Source: an uncultured Eubacteriales bacterium (GTDB lineage: Bacteria > Bacillota > Clostridia > Lachnospirales > Lachnospiraceae). From it: a DNA stretch of 44,401 bases. Both the position numbers and the translations under genes were made by a program. The stretch spans positions 1-44,401 of the forward strand of contig UQYF01000023.1 of the NCBI GenBank assembly GCA_900545175.1, given 5' to 3'. Below the pieces are notes generated by a model. The model was not told the DNA's origin. It ran no database searches and was given only the letters and a program-made list of their open reading frames with translations. This document shows positions 1 to 7,578 of this stretch, one piece after another. The stretch's first letter is position 1. Each line of letters begins with the position of its first letter.

Positions 1-1052
1 TTATCAAATTCCTTGGTTTCGAGCAGGTATTTAAGAATTCACTTACAACACTTCCTATCGGTGGTGGCAAGGGTGGTTCGGACTTCGACCCTAAGGGCAA
101 ATCAGACAGAGAGATTATGGCATTCTGCCAGAGCTTCATGACAGAGCTTTATAAGTATATAGGCGCAGACGTTGATGTACCGGCAGGTGATATCGGTACA
201 GGCGCAAGAGAGATTGGATTTATGTTCGGTCAGTACAAGAGAATCCGCGGCTGCTACGAGGGTGTGCTGACAGGTAAGGGACTTTCCTACGGCGGCTCAC
301 TTGCACGTACACAGGCTACAGGATATGGTCTTTTATATTTAACTAATGCACTTTTAAAGGATCACGATATTGATATTGCCGGCAAGACATGTGCTGTATC
401 AGGTTCAGGTAATGTTGCAATCTATGCTATAGAGAAGGCACATCAGCTTGGCGCTAAGGTTGTTACATGTTCAGATTCTACAGGCTGGATTTATGATCCG
501 GAAGGAATTGATGTTGCACTTCTTAAGGAAGTCAAGGAAGTTAAGCGTGCACGTCTTACAGAGTATGCAGCAGCTCGTCCATCGGCAGAGTACCATGAGA
601 AGAAGAACGGTGAGCATGGCGTATGGCAGTACAAGGTAGATTTAGCCCTTCCATGTGCAACTCAGAACGAGCTTGACATTGAGGACGCTAAGATGCTTGT
701 GGCTAATGGTGTTACATCTGTAACAGAGGGCGCTAACATGCCTACAACTCTTGAAGCTACCAAGTACTTACAGGCTAACGGTGTACTGTTCGTAGGTGGT
801 AAGGCAGCCAATGCAGGTGGTGTTGCTACATCAGCACTTGAGATGAGCCAGAACTCTGAGAGACTCTCATGGACATTCGAGGAGGTTGATGGCAAGCTCA
901 AGGGCATTATGGAGACAATCTATGCTAACATAAGTGATGCAGCTAAGCGTTACAATGCAACAGTCGGCGGAAAGACAGACTATGTTGCAGGTGCTAACAT
1001 CGCAGGCTTCGAGAAGGTTGTTGATGCCATGCTTGCACAGGGTGTATACTAA
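1..1052 (+). CDS. gdhA: NADP-type glutamate dehydrogenase, 5' end outside window
   Basis: Interconverts glutamate and 2-oxoglutarate plus ammonia in the cytoplasm. The reading frame is open from position 3, so the gene enters from the left; about 349 codons are present, against roughly 445 residues for hexameric family members, so about 95 N-terminal residues lie outside. The first visible residues hold the glycine-rich active-site stretch PIGGGKGGSDFDPKG with its catalytic lysine. A GSGNVA dinucleotide-binding motif and a normal C-terminus (AGFEKVVDAMLAQGVY) follow. Codon use is unusually regular (GCA, GGT, CTT), as expected for a highly expressed gene. It is followed by its own terminator and so is probably the last gene of its transcript. 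NADP rather than NAD preference is inferred from overall family resemblance only. Confidence 0.95.
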   Translation, partial: IKFLGFEQVFKNSLTTLPIGGGKGGSDFDPKGKSDREIMAFCQSFMTELYKYIGADVDVPAGDIGTGAREIGFMFGQYKRIRGCYEGVLTGKGLSYGGSLARTQATGYGLLYLTNALLKDHDIDIAGKTCAVSGSGNVAIYAIEKAHQLGAKVVTCSDSTGWIYDPEGIDVALLKEVKEVKRARLTEYAAARPSAEYHEKKNGEHGVWQYKVDLALPCATQNELDIEDAKMLVANGVTSVTEGANMPTTLEATKYLQANGVLFVGGKAANAGGVATSALEMSQNSERLSWTFEEVDGKLKGIMETIYANISDAAKRYNATVGGKTDYVAGANIAGFEKVVDAMLAQGVY

Positions 1053-1102
1053 GCTTTGACTTGGGGCTGCAATATAAATTAAAACAGAATTGTAAATAAG
1101 AC

Positions 1103-1142
1103 AAAAATCCGTTATACTAAATATAGTTGTAACGGATTTTTA
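1103..1142 (+). terminator. Rho-independent terminator of gdhA
   Basis: An 11-12 bp stem (AAAATCCGTTA pairing with TAACGGATTTT) with an AT-rich loop is followed by a short T-rich tail. It lies 50 nt after the gdhA stop. GC content of the stem is modest. Confidence 0.8.
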
Positions 1143-1278
1143 TTGTTGTAAAAAATGTGGGCAGCTATTAGTGCAATGGTTTTGATAGGGATACAGAGCA
1201 TATCCGCAAATACGGGTTTGCCTTTGAGGGGAAAAAAGTAATGATTGGGTGATTCATTGCCCGAAACGGAGAAAAAAT

Positions 1279-2547
1279 ATGCGTGAACGAATAGAATATG
1301 CGATAAAGACATTAAGACCGATAGGAAGGAATCTGCTTATATTGTTAAAGTGGCTGGCGCTTGCTGTGCTTGTGGGATTTGTTGCAGGAGGCGTGAGCAC
1401 GCTGTTTGCCAAAGCTATGACATTTGTGACGACATTTCGAATGGCACATTCATGGCTGATACTTCTTCTGCCTGTGGGCGGAATAATCATTGTGACAGTG
1501 TATAGGCTTCTTAACAACGAGAATGACAGAGGTACGAATCTTATACTCGCAGAGATACACAAGGGAGCGGATGTACCGTCAAGGGTTGCACCGTTAATCA
1601 TATTTTCAACGGTTGTCAGCCATTTTTTCGGTGCATCGGTAGGTCGTGAGGGTGCGGCACTGCAGCTTGGAGGAAGTCTTGGAAGCTTTCTTGGTAAAAT
1701 CATCCACCTGGATGAGCAGGACAGAAAAGTGATGATTATGTGCGGCATGAGTGCAGCTTTTGCGGCACTTTTCGGAACACCTATGGCGGCGGCCATATTT
1801 GCGATAGAAGTTGTTCAGGTGGGAGTTATGTATTATGCGGCACTTGTGCCATGTATTTTTGCTGCGCTTGTAGCGAGCAATTTCTCGGCGAGCATGGGGA
1901 TTAACCCTGAAGCCTTTGCCATAAAAGAAATTCCTGATATAACTATTCTCAATATGGGAAGAACGGTGCTTCTTGCCATAATATGCGCCGGTGTCAGTGT
2001 TGTTTTCTGCATGATGCTTCATAATGCCGGCAAATATTTTAAAATATATATCAAGAATCAGTATCTTAGAATAATTGCAGGCAGTGCACTTATAATTCTT
2101 ATAACAATAATACTTGGAACGGATGACTACATGGGTGCCGGAATGAATGTTATAGAGCGTGCGATAGACGGTGAAGCTTCTTACGCAGCCTTTTTGTTTA
2201 AGATGATTTTTACGGCACTTGCGATTGGCTGTGGTTTTAAGGGTGGAGAGATTGTCCCGACTTTCTTTGTAGGTGCAACACTAGGCTGTGTTGCAGGTCA
2301 GCTTATCGGACTTCCGGCATCATGTGCGGCTGCTGTAGGAATGATAGGTATGTTCTGCTGTGTGACGAACTGCCCTGTAGCGTCGATGCTTATAGCATTT
2401 GAGCTGTTTGGCTATAAGGCGGCACCATTCTTTCTTGTGTGCAACGCAGTCGGATATCTTATGAGCGGATATTACGGACTTTACAGTGAGCAGATATTTG
2501 TAGGTTCAAAATATAAGTTTAACAGCGAGAAGGAAAAGGCACATTAA
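1279..2547 (+). CDS. ClC-family anion channel/antiporter, divergent
   Basis: A polytopic membrane protein of about 422 residues that moves halide across the membrane, either as a channel or as a halide/proton exchanger. The ClC hallmarks are GREGA at residues 122-126, including the gating glutamate E124, and GGEIVPTFF at about 322-330. The N-terminal filter motif, GSGIP in classical ClCs, reads GTNLI at 85-89. A tyrosine in GLYSEQ near 402 may correspond to the central tyrosine of classical ClCs. There is no C-terminal CBS pair. ATG 1279 is chosen over GTG 1249 because CGGAG at 1267-1271 is correctly spaced from it. The altered filter and the GREG-A/LQ context recall the fluoride-exporting branch, but selectivity cannot be read from the sequence. 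It appears monocistronic. Confidence 0.85.
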   Translation: MRERIEYAIKTLRPIGRNLLILLKWLALAVLVGFVAGGVSTLFAKAMTFVTTFRMAHSWLILLLPVGGIIIVTVYRLLNNENDRGTNLILAEIHKGADVPSRVAPLIIFSTVVSHFFGASVGREGAALQLGGSLGSFLGKIIHLDEQDRKVMIMCGMSAAFAALFGTPMAAAIFAIEVVQVGVMYYAALVPCIFAALVASNFSASMGINPEAFAIKEIPDITILNMGRTVLLAIICAGVSVVFCMMLHNAGKYFKIYIKNQYLRIIAGSALIILITIILGTDDYMGAGMNVIERAIDGEASYAAFLFKMIFTALAIGCGFKGGEIVPTFFVGATLGCVAGQLIGLPASCAAAVGMIGMFCCVTNCPVASMLIAFELFGYKAAPFFLVCNAVGYLMSGYYGLYSEQIFVGSKYKFNSEKEKAH

Positions 2548-2616
2548 ATATATGAATCTTTTATGATTAGGCTATGCAGCCGCGAAATGTCAGGCATTTA
2601 TCATTTTGTTTTGCAA

Positions 2617-2630
2617 TGACATATATGTCA
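2617..2630. promoter_or_regulatory. Perfect 14-bp palindrome upstream of the OLD-like gene
   Basis: TGACATATATGTCA reads the same on both strands and lies 28 nt before the start codon of the AAA/TOPRIM gene. It has the shape of a dimeric repressor operator. No convincing -35/-10 pair could be placed around it, so the role is only suggested by position. Confidence 0.35.
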
Positions 2631-2658
2631 GCTGAGGGCAGAGGGGAGCACATGCAGC

Positions 2659-4536
2659 ATGAGGATTGTTTCGTTATCAATAAGAAATTTTAAGTCAATA
2701 AGGAATATCGAGATAAATGATATCGAGAATGCGTTTATCGTAGTAGGAAAGAATAGTGTAGGGAAGACGGTTATATTAGACGCTATAAGAGCTGTTGCGG
2801 GGCAGTATGAGATAAGGAGAGAGGATTTTAATACTGTAGGCAGTAATATAGAGATTGGAGTTCGGCTTGAGATTACTAAGGCGGACCTTATGCTTCTTAA
2901 CAGATATGGTGTTGTGAGCCATTATAAGAGATACTCGGCATGGGAGAGGGATTTTAGGGCAAAGCTGCCTTCGTATCTTAACGGTACGACGGACAGCGAG
3001 GGTGTGCTTTCGTTCACGTTCATTGCAAATGCAGAGGGAAAAATCCGATATTTTGACGGTGTAAAAAAGGATAACAGATATATCAAAGAAGTGTTTCCTA
3101 CACTTCATTTTATATCGCATGACAGAGAGCTTGAGGCTCTTCAGAGGGATATATTTCTTGGAGATAAGGAGCTTAAGCTTCTTGCGGAAGGAAACTGCAT
3201 GTTCGATGTCGGGAAAAAATGCGACAACTGCTTTCAATGTATAGGAATGATTGACAACAAGAAGGCATCCGAGCTAAGCCTGTTCGAGTCGGCAAGGCTT
3301 TTTCAGTATAAGCTGACAAGACTTGATATGCAGGATTTTCTTCAGAGACTGAATGACAATTTTATCAAAAACGGTGGGCGTGACAAGCTAAGGCTCAAGG
3401 TAGATGACGCACTTATGCGAAATGCTATACCACAGGTGTATGTGGAGAATGAGACGCAGGGCTTTACGAATACTATCTCAGAGATGGGTGAGGGACTTAA
3501 GAGCATGTACATTCTGTCACTTCTTGAAACTTATGCGGAGGATGAGGATAAGATTCCATGTATAATCATGATTGAGGATCCGGAAAGCTATCTGCATCCA
3601 CAGCTTCAAAAGAGTGCGGGTGAGATTTTATACAAGCTGTCAAAGAAAAATCAGGTTATCTTTTCCACACATTCTCCTAATATGATATTTAACTTTAATT
3701 CAAGACAGATTAAACAGGTGTATATAGACAACGATGGTTATACGCAGGTGAGAGAGAAGCCTGACATTGACAGAATATTAAATGACTTAGGCTATTCAGC
3801 AAATGACCTCATGAATGTGAGCTTTGTGTTCTTTGTCGAGGGAAAGCAGGATGAGAGCAGGCTGCCTTTGCTTCTTAGAAAGTATTATGCAGAGACATAT
3901 GATGAAGATGGACAGCTAAGGCGTGTAGCGATCATAGCGACCAACAGCTGTACGAATATCAAGACATATGCCAATCTCAAATACATCAATAAATTATATA
4001 TAAAAGACCAGTTCCTGATGATTCGTGACGGTGATGCCAAGGATGCGGATGAGCTTAAAAGACAGCTGTGCGGCTATTACAGGGACAGAGGAAAAGCTGA
4101 TAAGGGAAATCTTCCGCGCGTCACGGAGAAGAATGTGCTTATACTTAAGTACTATTCTTTTGAGAATTATTTTCTTGACCCTAATATAATGGCAAAAATC
4201 GGCGTTGTAAAGAGTGCAGACCAGTTCTATGATATACTCTATGCAAAATATAAGGAATATCTTTTTAAGCTTAAGAGCATGAAAAATATGTGCGAACGAC
4301 TCAATTTAACGATAGAGAGCCGTGAGGACATTATAGATAATATGGAGAATATACGCATATATGTGAGAGGGCATAATCTCTATGATATCTTCTATGGACG
4401 ATACAAGGGAGAGAAGGAGCGAGATATACTGAACAGATATATCGAGGAAGCGGACAGGGATACTTTTAAAGACATATTAGATGCGATAGACAGCTTTGTG
4501 TATTTTGAGAATAAAAAAACTGACAGCAGTGAGTAG
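2659..4536 (+). CDS. AAA ATPase with C-terminal TOPRIM domain (OLD-type nuclease-like)
   Basis: A protein of 625 residues that resembles the OLD (overcoming lysogenization defect) class of ATP-dependent nucleases. The N-terminal ABC/SMC-like ATPase has Walker A GKNSVGKT (30-37), a signature-like SEMGEGLKS and Walker B IMIEDPESYLHP (E306, D307), then a STHSPNM H-loop. The TOPRIM part follows: FVEGKQDE (E394) and RDGDAKDAD (D457, D459, D462). A later motif, YSFENYFLDP, resembles DUF4435-type TOPRIM proteins. Inside the ATPase is a cysteine cluster C180-x7-C188-x2-C191-x2-C194 that could bind metal. The start is supported by GAGGGGA at 2641-2647. No UvrD-like helicase lies alongside, so this is not a Gabija pair. 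It ends in a bidirectional terminator and stands alone. Possible roles are phage defence, as in OLD or a fused PARIS-like AriA-AriB, or DNA repair; neither is shown. Confidence 0.8.
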   Translation: MRIVSLSIRNFKSIRNIEINDIENAFIVVGKNSVGKTVILDAIRAVAGQYEIRREDFNTVGSNIEIGVRLEITKADLMLLNRYGVVSHYKRYSAWERDFRAKLPSYLNGTTDSEGVLSFTFIANAEGKIRYFDGVKKDNRYIKEVFPTLHFISHDRELEALQRDIFLGDKELKLLAEGNCMFDVGKKCDNCFQCIGMIDNKKASELSLFESARLFQYKLTRLDMQDFLQRLNDNFIKNGGRDKLRLKVDDALMRNAIPQVYVENETQGFTNTISEMGEGLKSMYILSLLETYAEDEDKIPCIIMIEDPESYLHPQLQKSAGEILYKLSKKNQVIFSTHSPNMIFNFNSRQIKQVYIDNDGYTQVREKPDIDRILNDLGYSANDLMNVSFVFFVEGKQDESRLPLLLRKYYAETYDEDGQLRRVAIIATNSCTNIKTYANLKYINKLYIKDQFLMIRDGDAKDADELKRQLCGYYRDRGKADKGNLPRVTEKNVLILKYYSFENYFLDPNIMAKIGVVKSADQFYDILYAKYKEYLFKLKSMKNMCERLNLTIESREDIIDNMENIRIYVRGHNLYDIFYGRYKGEKERDILNRYIEEADRDTFKDILDAIDSFVYFENKKTDSSE

Positions 4537-4555
4537 TAATCCTGCTGTCAGTTTT
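4516..4555. terminator. Bidirectional terminator between convergent genes
   Basis: A 14-bp perfect stem (AAAACTGACAGCAG / CTGCTGTCAGTTTT) overlaps the last codons of the OLD-like gene. On the plus strand it is followed by TTTT only; on the minus strand the stem runs into TTTTTTTA, so it is the stronger terminator for the flippase gene that converges from the right. Confidence 0.85.
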
Positions 4556-4608
4556 GGCATTTATTCGATATCAATGATAATAAAAGTTATTGAATAGTCT
4601 TAAGAAGC

Positions 4609-6225
4609 TTACATCAAGTGAAGCTTCTTTGCAAGGCGGCCGATACGCATTCCCATAGGGAAGTCCGGCAGGTCGCTTTCTTTTAATCCGCCAAGCAGCA
4701 GTATGAGCATAAAATATATGATGACAGCCGCAGACAATGCGATAAGGCATGAAATCGTATTAGAATGTATCAATGCCATTCCTATATGATATATAAGGAA
4801 GGAGCAGGCACCCATGATTATGCTTGAGACACCCGGTATTATAAAGGTTGTCCTGTATTCCTGTCTGTAATGCAGATGCTTGTTGACACACATAGCGTTG
4901 AGTATACATACTATGAGAGGATATGCGACATTTCCGATGACGAGAGTATATATTCCAAGCTTAGTGAATTTAAGAAGTATAAACACAAGTATTACATGGA
5001 TGACAAGTGATATGGCTGCATGTCTTACAGGCATCCGCATAAGATTTATTCCTTGAAGTGCGGCATTGGTAACTGTGGACAGGGCATAGAAGATGACTGC
5101 CACGCTTCCGGCTGCCAGAAGCCATCCGCCAAGCTTATAGTCGGAGGAAGGAAAGAGCATCCGCACAATCGGGCCGCCTAAGAATGCAAGTCCGAATGCA
5201 CAAGGAAAGGCAACTATCATATTGACTTTTATGGAGACAGAGATTTTCTGTTTCATTCCCTTTTTATCACCTTTTGTGAATGCAGCGACAAGAGTAGGTA
5301 TGAGTGAGGATGCCATAGCAGATGCGATAGCTATAGGCACATTTACAAGAAGCTTGTACTTGGTGCTGTATACACCGTAGAGGGTTGATACGTTGTCTCC
5401 TGTGGCGAGCTTAGAAAACATCATACTATCAATAACTCCGCTAAGCTGGTATACAGTCTGTCCGAGTATGACAGGAATAATGGTTGCTATAAGCATCTTG
5501 TATATTTCAATATAAGTTGTATCATTTATGCTTCTGTCATGGCGTATCTGTTTTTTTACAATCGGATGATATATAATATACACAAATACAAGGAAGAAAA
5601 GCCCTGTAGCGGCACCGAGCAGCGTACCCATAGTGGAACCTGCGGCACCCCAGCCGGCAGCTATCTCGGATTCGGCATGACTGCGAATGAATGACCATGC
5701 AAAAAAGATACTTCCGGCAGCATTTACAATCTGCTCAAGCACCTGTGATATGGCTGTAGGAATCATTGTCTTTCTGGCCTGAAAGAAACCTCTTAAGGTT
5801 CCGAGCAGTGCGACAACAAAAATTGTGATTGCAAGTACTTTTAATGGGACAGCAATTCCTGTAAAATTGCTATAGAAATGTTTTTCAATAAATCCGGCTC
5901 CGAAGAAAATGAGTAAAGCCATCAAGCCGCCGGAAATACATGAAAATATGACTGCGGCGATGAAAATTTTCCTTCCTGTTTTATAACAGCCTTTTGCAAG
6001 CTGGGTGGAAAGAAGCTTTGATACTGCAAGCGGAAGACTGTAGGAGGATAAGATAAGTGCAAGATTGTATATTTCATAAGCTGCACCATAGATACCGTTT
6101 CCTTCATCACCGATGATATTGGCTACAGGAATACGGTATATGATGCCTATCATTCGTACTATTATTGATGCCATGGCAAGAATTGTGCCTTGACGTATAA
6201 AGTTGGTTTTACGGTTCTCAGACAT
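4609..6225 (-). CDS. MurJ/SpoVB-type polysaccharide or lipid II flippase (MVF/MOP superfamily)
   Basis: A membrane protein of about 538 residues with some 14 hydrophobic segments, matching the length of B. subtilis YtgP/MurJ (about 544). The N-terminus (MSENRKTNFIRQGTILAMAS, then a segment with RMIGIIYRIP and GDEGNGIYG) is typical of the SpoVB/YtgP branch of the MVF family. These proteins flip lipid-linked cell-wall precursors across the membrane. The start at 6225 is chosen over the in-frame ATG at 6243 because AAGGAGTC (minus strand, about 6231-6238) sits 5-6 nt before 6225 and lies inside the longer form. The gene is divergent from yhaO and has its own promoter. Whether it serves lipid II in growth, spore cortex (SpoVB) or another polysaccharide cannot be decided here. 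Confidence 0.85.
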   Translation of the reverse strand: MSENRKTNFIRQGTILAMASIIVRMIGIIYRIPVANIIGDEGNGIYGAAYEIYNLALILSSYSLPLAVSKLLSTQLAKGCYKTGRKIFIAAVIFSCISGGLMALLIFFGAGFIEKHFYSNFTGIAVPLKVLAITIFVVALLGTLRGFFQARKTMIPTAISQVLEQIVNAAGSIFFAWSFIRSHAESEIAAGWGAAGSTMGTLLGAATGLFFLVFVYIIYHPIVKKQIRHDRSINDTTYIEIYKMLIATIIPVILGQTVYQLSGVIDSMMFSKLATGDNVSTLYGVYSTKYKLLVNVPIAIASAMASSLIPTLVAAFTKGDKKGMKQKISVSIKVNMIVAFPCAFGLAFLGGPIVRMLFPSSDYKLGGWLLAAGSVAVIFYALSTVTNAALQGINLMRMPVRHAAISLVIHVILVFILLKFTKLGIYTLVIGNVAYPLIVCILNAMCVNKHLHYRQEYRTTFIIPGVSSIIMGACSFLIYHIGMALIHSNTISCLIALSAAVIIYFMLILLLGGLKESDLPDFPMGMRIGRLAKKLHLM

Positions 6226-6270
6226 AAGAGGACTCCTTATCATTTACCTGATGTTATGTAATTATTTTCC

Positions 6271-6293
6271 AAGCGTAAATATAATATACGCTT
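6271..6293. promoter_or_regulatory. Inverted repeat over the flippase -10 region
   Basis: AAGCGTA and TACGCTT form a perfect 7-bp dyad separated by 9 nt. It overlaps the putative -10 of the minus-strand flippase promoter, in the shared divergent region. The position suits an operator; a transcribed hairpin function is less likely because it lies at the promoter. Confidence 0.4.
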
Positions 6294-6311
6294 TTATAAA
6301 AGATTTGGCAA
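6283..6311 (-). promoter_or_regulatory. Putative sigma-A promoter of the flippase gene
   Basis: On the minus strand, TTGCCA (6306-6311) and TATATT (6283-6288) are separated by 17 nt. Transcription would start about 50 nt before the start codon at 6225. Confidence 0.55.
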
Positions 6312-6321
6312 TCATACTTTT

Positions 6322-6350
6322 TTGACATTGAAACCATGCAAAAGGATAAA
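6322..6350 (+). promoter_or_regulatory. Putative sigma-A promoter of yhaO-yhaN
   Basis: TTGACA (6322-6327), a 17-nt spacer and GATAAA (6345-6350). The resulting leader would be about 37 nt, containing AAGGAGG at 6381-6387. Confidence 0.55.
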
Positions 6351-6393
6351 GTGTCATGGTATGCTTTTTTGCCTGCATATAAGGAGGTTATTT

Positions 6394-7578
6394 ATGAAGT
6401 TTGTTCATTGTGCCGATGTGCATATTGGAATGGAGTTTGCTCTTAACAGAATAAAGAGCAAGCAGAGAAAGGCGGAGATTTTGCAGAGCTTTCTTCGAAT
6501 TATAGAGTATTGCCGGGATGAGGCGGTTGATATTCTGTTGATTGCCGGAGACTTATTTGACAGTGAGAATGTTGAAGATTCGGTTGTAAAGCAGATAAAG
6601 GATGCGTTTGCAGGCATTCCGGAAACGGATATATATATATCGCCCGGAAATCATGACCCATACACGTTGACATCGCCGTACAGACAGGATGGTTGGAGTG
6701 GCAATGTGACAATATTCGGCGGTATCCCCAAAGTTATCGAACATAAGGATAAAGGCTACCGTATATGGGGCTGTGGTTTTGAAAACTGCTATGTGTCCGA
6801 CAGGCTTCTGATGGGAGTAAGACTTCCAAAAGATGAGCTTATAAATATAGGCATACTTCATGGACAGCTTGTCGGAAAGAGCGGAAAAAGTGAATACAAC
6901 GCAATCACTGATGATGATATAGAAAAGAGCGGAATAGACTATCTTGCGCTAGGACATGTACATAAGCAGACCAGAGTGCTAAGATTAGGCGATACATTAT
7001 ATGCATATTCGGGAACAATAGAGGGACAGGGATTTGACGAGGATGGCATAAAAGGCTTCTATACAGGTGAGCTGTCTAAGCTGCTGCTTGGAAGGCATGA
7101 GCTTATAACGGACTATATAAGCACATCGAGAAGAAGATATTATCATATCAATGTCGATGTGACAGGTGCGACGACCAGAGCTGAGGTTGTTGAAAGAATA
7201 TATGATGCAGCACAGAGTGCCATAGAGGATGATGAGTTTGCTGTGCTTCTTACAGACAATGTTGTGGAGGATAATCTGTATAAGATAACGCTTATCGGAG
7301 ATATAAGTGAGGAGGCAGCCGTCTCTGTGGAGGAGCTGTCGGCAAAGTTTGCCGGAAAATTTTATTACATAAAAGTAAGAGACAATTCAAGACTGCTTAT
7401 TGATTATGAAGAGCTGGCAAAGGAGTGCTCGCTAAAAGGCATGTATACCGCAAGGATGCTTGAAGGGATAAGAGCGCAGGAGCAGGCGGGAAATGAGAAG
7501 GGAGCGCAGCTTTACAAAAAAGCGTTAGAGCTTGGAATAAGGGCGTTTGACGGGGAGGTGAGTGTCGATGAGAATTGA
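6394..7578 (+). CDS. yhaO: YhaO/SbcD-like metallophosphoesterase (DNA exonuclease subunit)
   Basis: A calcineurin-like phosphoesterase of 394 residues, close to B. subtilis YhaO (about 408). All metal-binding blocks are intact: ADVHIG (D8, H10), AGDLFD (D53), PGNHDP (N86, H87, D88) and LGHVH (H188, H190). Such proteins pair with an SMC-like ATPase to process DNA ends, as Mre11/SbcD does with Rad50/SbcC. The start at 6394 is chosen because AAGGAGG at 6381-6387 lies 6 nt upstream; the 24 codons before it have no ribosome binding site. The 3' end overlaps the ATPase start by 11 nt, so the two are translationally coupled. The nuclease activity itself is a family inference. Confidence 0.9.
   Translation: MKFVHCADVHIGMEFALNRIKSKQRKAEILQSFLRIIEYCRDEAVDILLIAGDLFDSENVEDSVVKQIKDAFAGIPETDIYISPGNHDPYTLTSPYRQDGWSGNVTIFGGIPKVIEHKDKGYRIWGCGFENCYVSDRLLMGVRLPKDELINIGILHGQLVGKSGKSEYNAITDDDIEKSGIDYLALGHVHKQTRVLRLGDTLYAYSGTIEGQGFDEDGIKGFYTGELSKLLLGRHELITDYISTSRRRYYHINVDVTGATTRAEVVERIYDAAQSAIEDDEFAVLLTDNVVEDNLYKITLIGDISEEAAVSVEELSAKFAGKFYYIKVRDNSRLLIDYEELAKECSLKGMYTARMLEGIRAQEQAGNEKGAQLYKKALELGIRAFDGEVSVDEN

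Noticed and set aside
1155..1241. A 28-codon frame (starting MWAAISAMVLIG) before the ClC gene
   Set aside because: It starts in the tail of the gdhA terminator, has no ribosome binding site and no recognisable product; kept out of the feature list.
1143..1278. Possible fluoride riboswitch upstream of the ClC gene
   Set aside because: I looked for the conserved blocks of the crcB/fluoride motif and did not find them.
1254..1796. Long minus-strand frames opposite the ClC gene and opposite other genes (for example 8659-8976, 24460-24816)
   Set aside because: All are antisense to well-supported genes, lack ribosome binding sites and show low-complexity Ser/Ala/Ile composition typical of shadow frames.
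4602..4629. Hairpin AAGAAGCTT/AAGCTTCTT at the flippase 3' end as terminator
   Set aside because: No T-run follows on the minus strand; the stem at 4516-4555 is much better.
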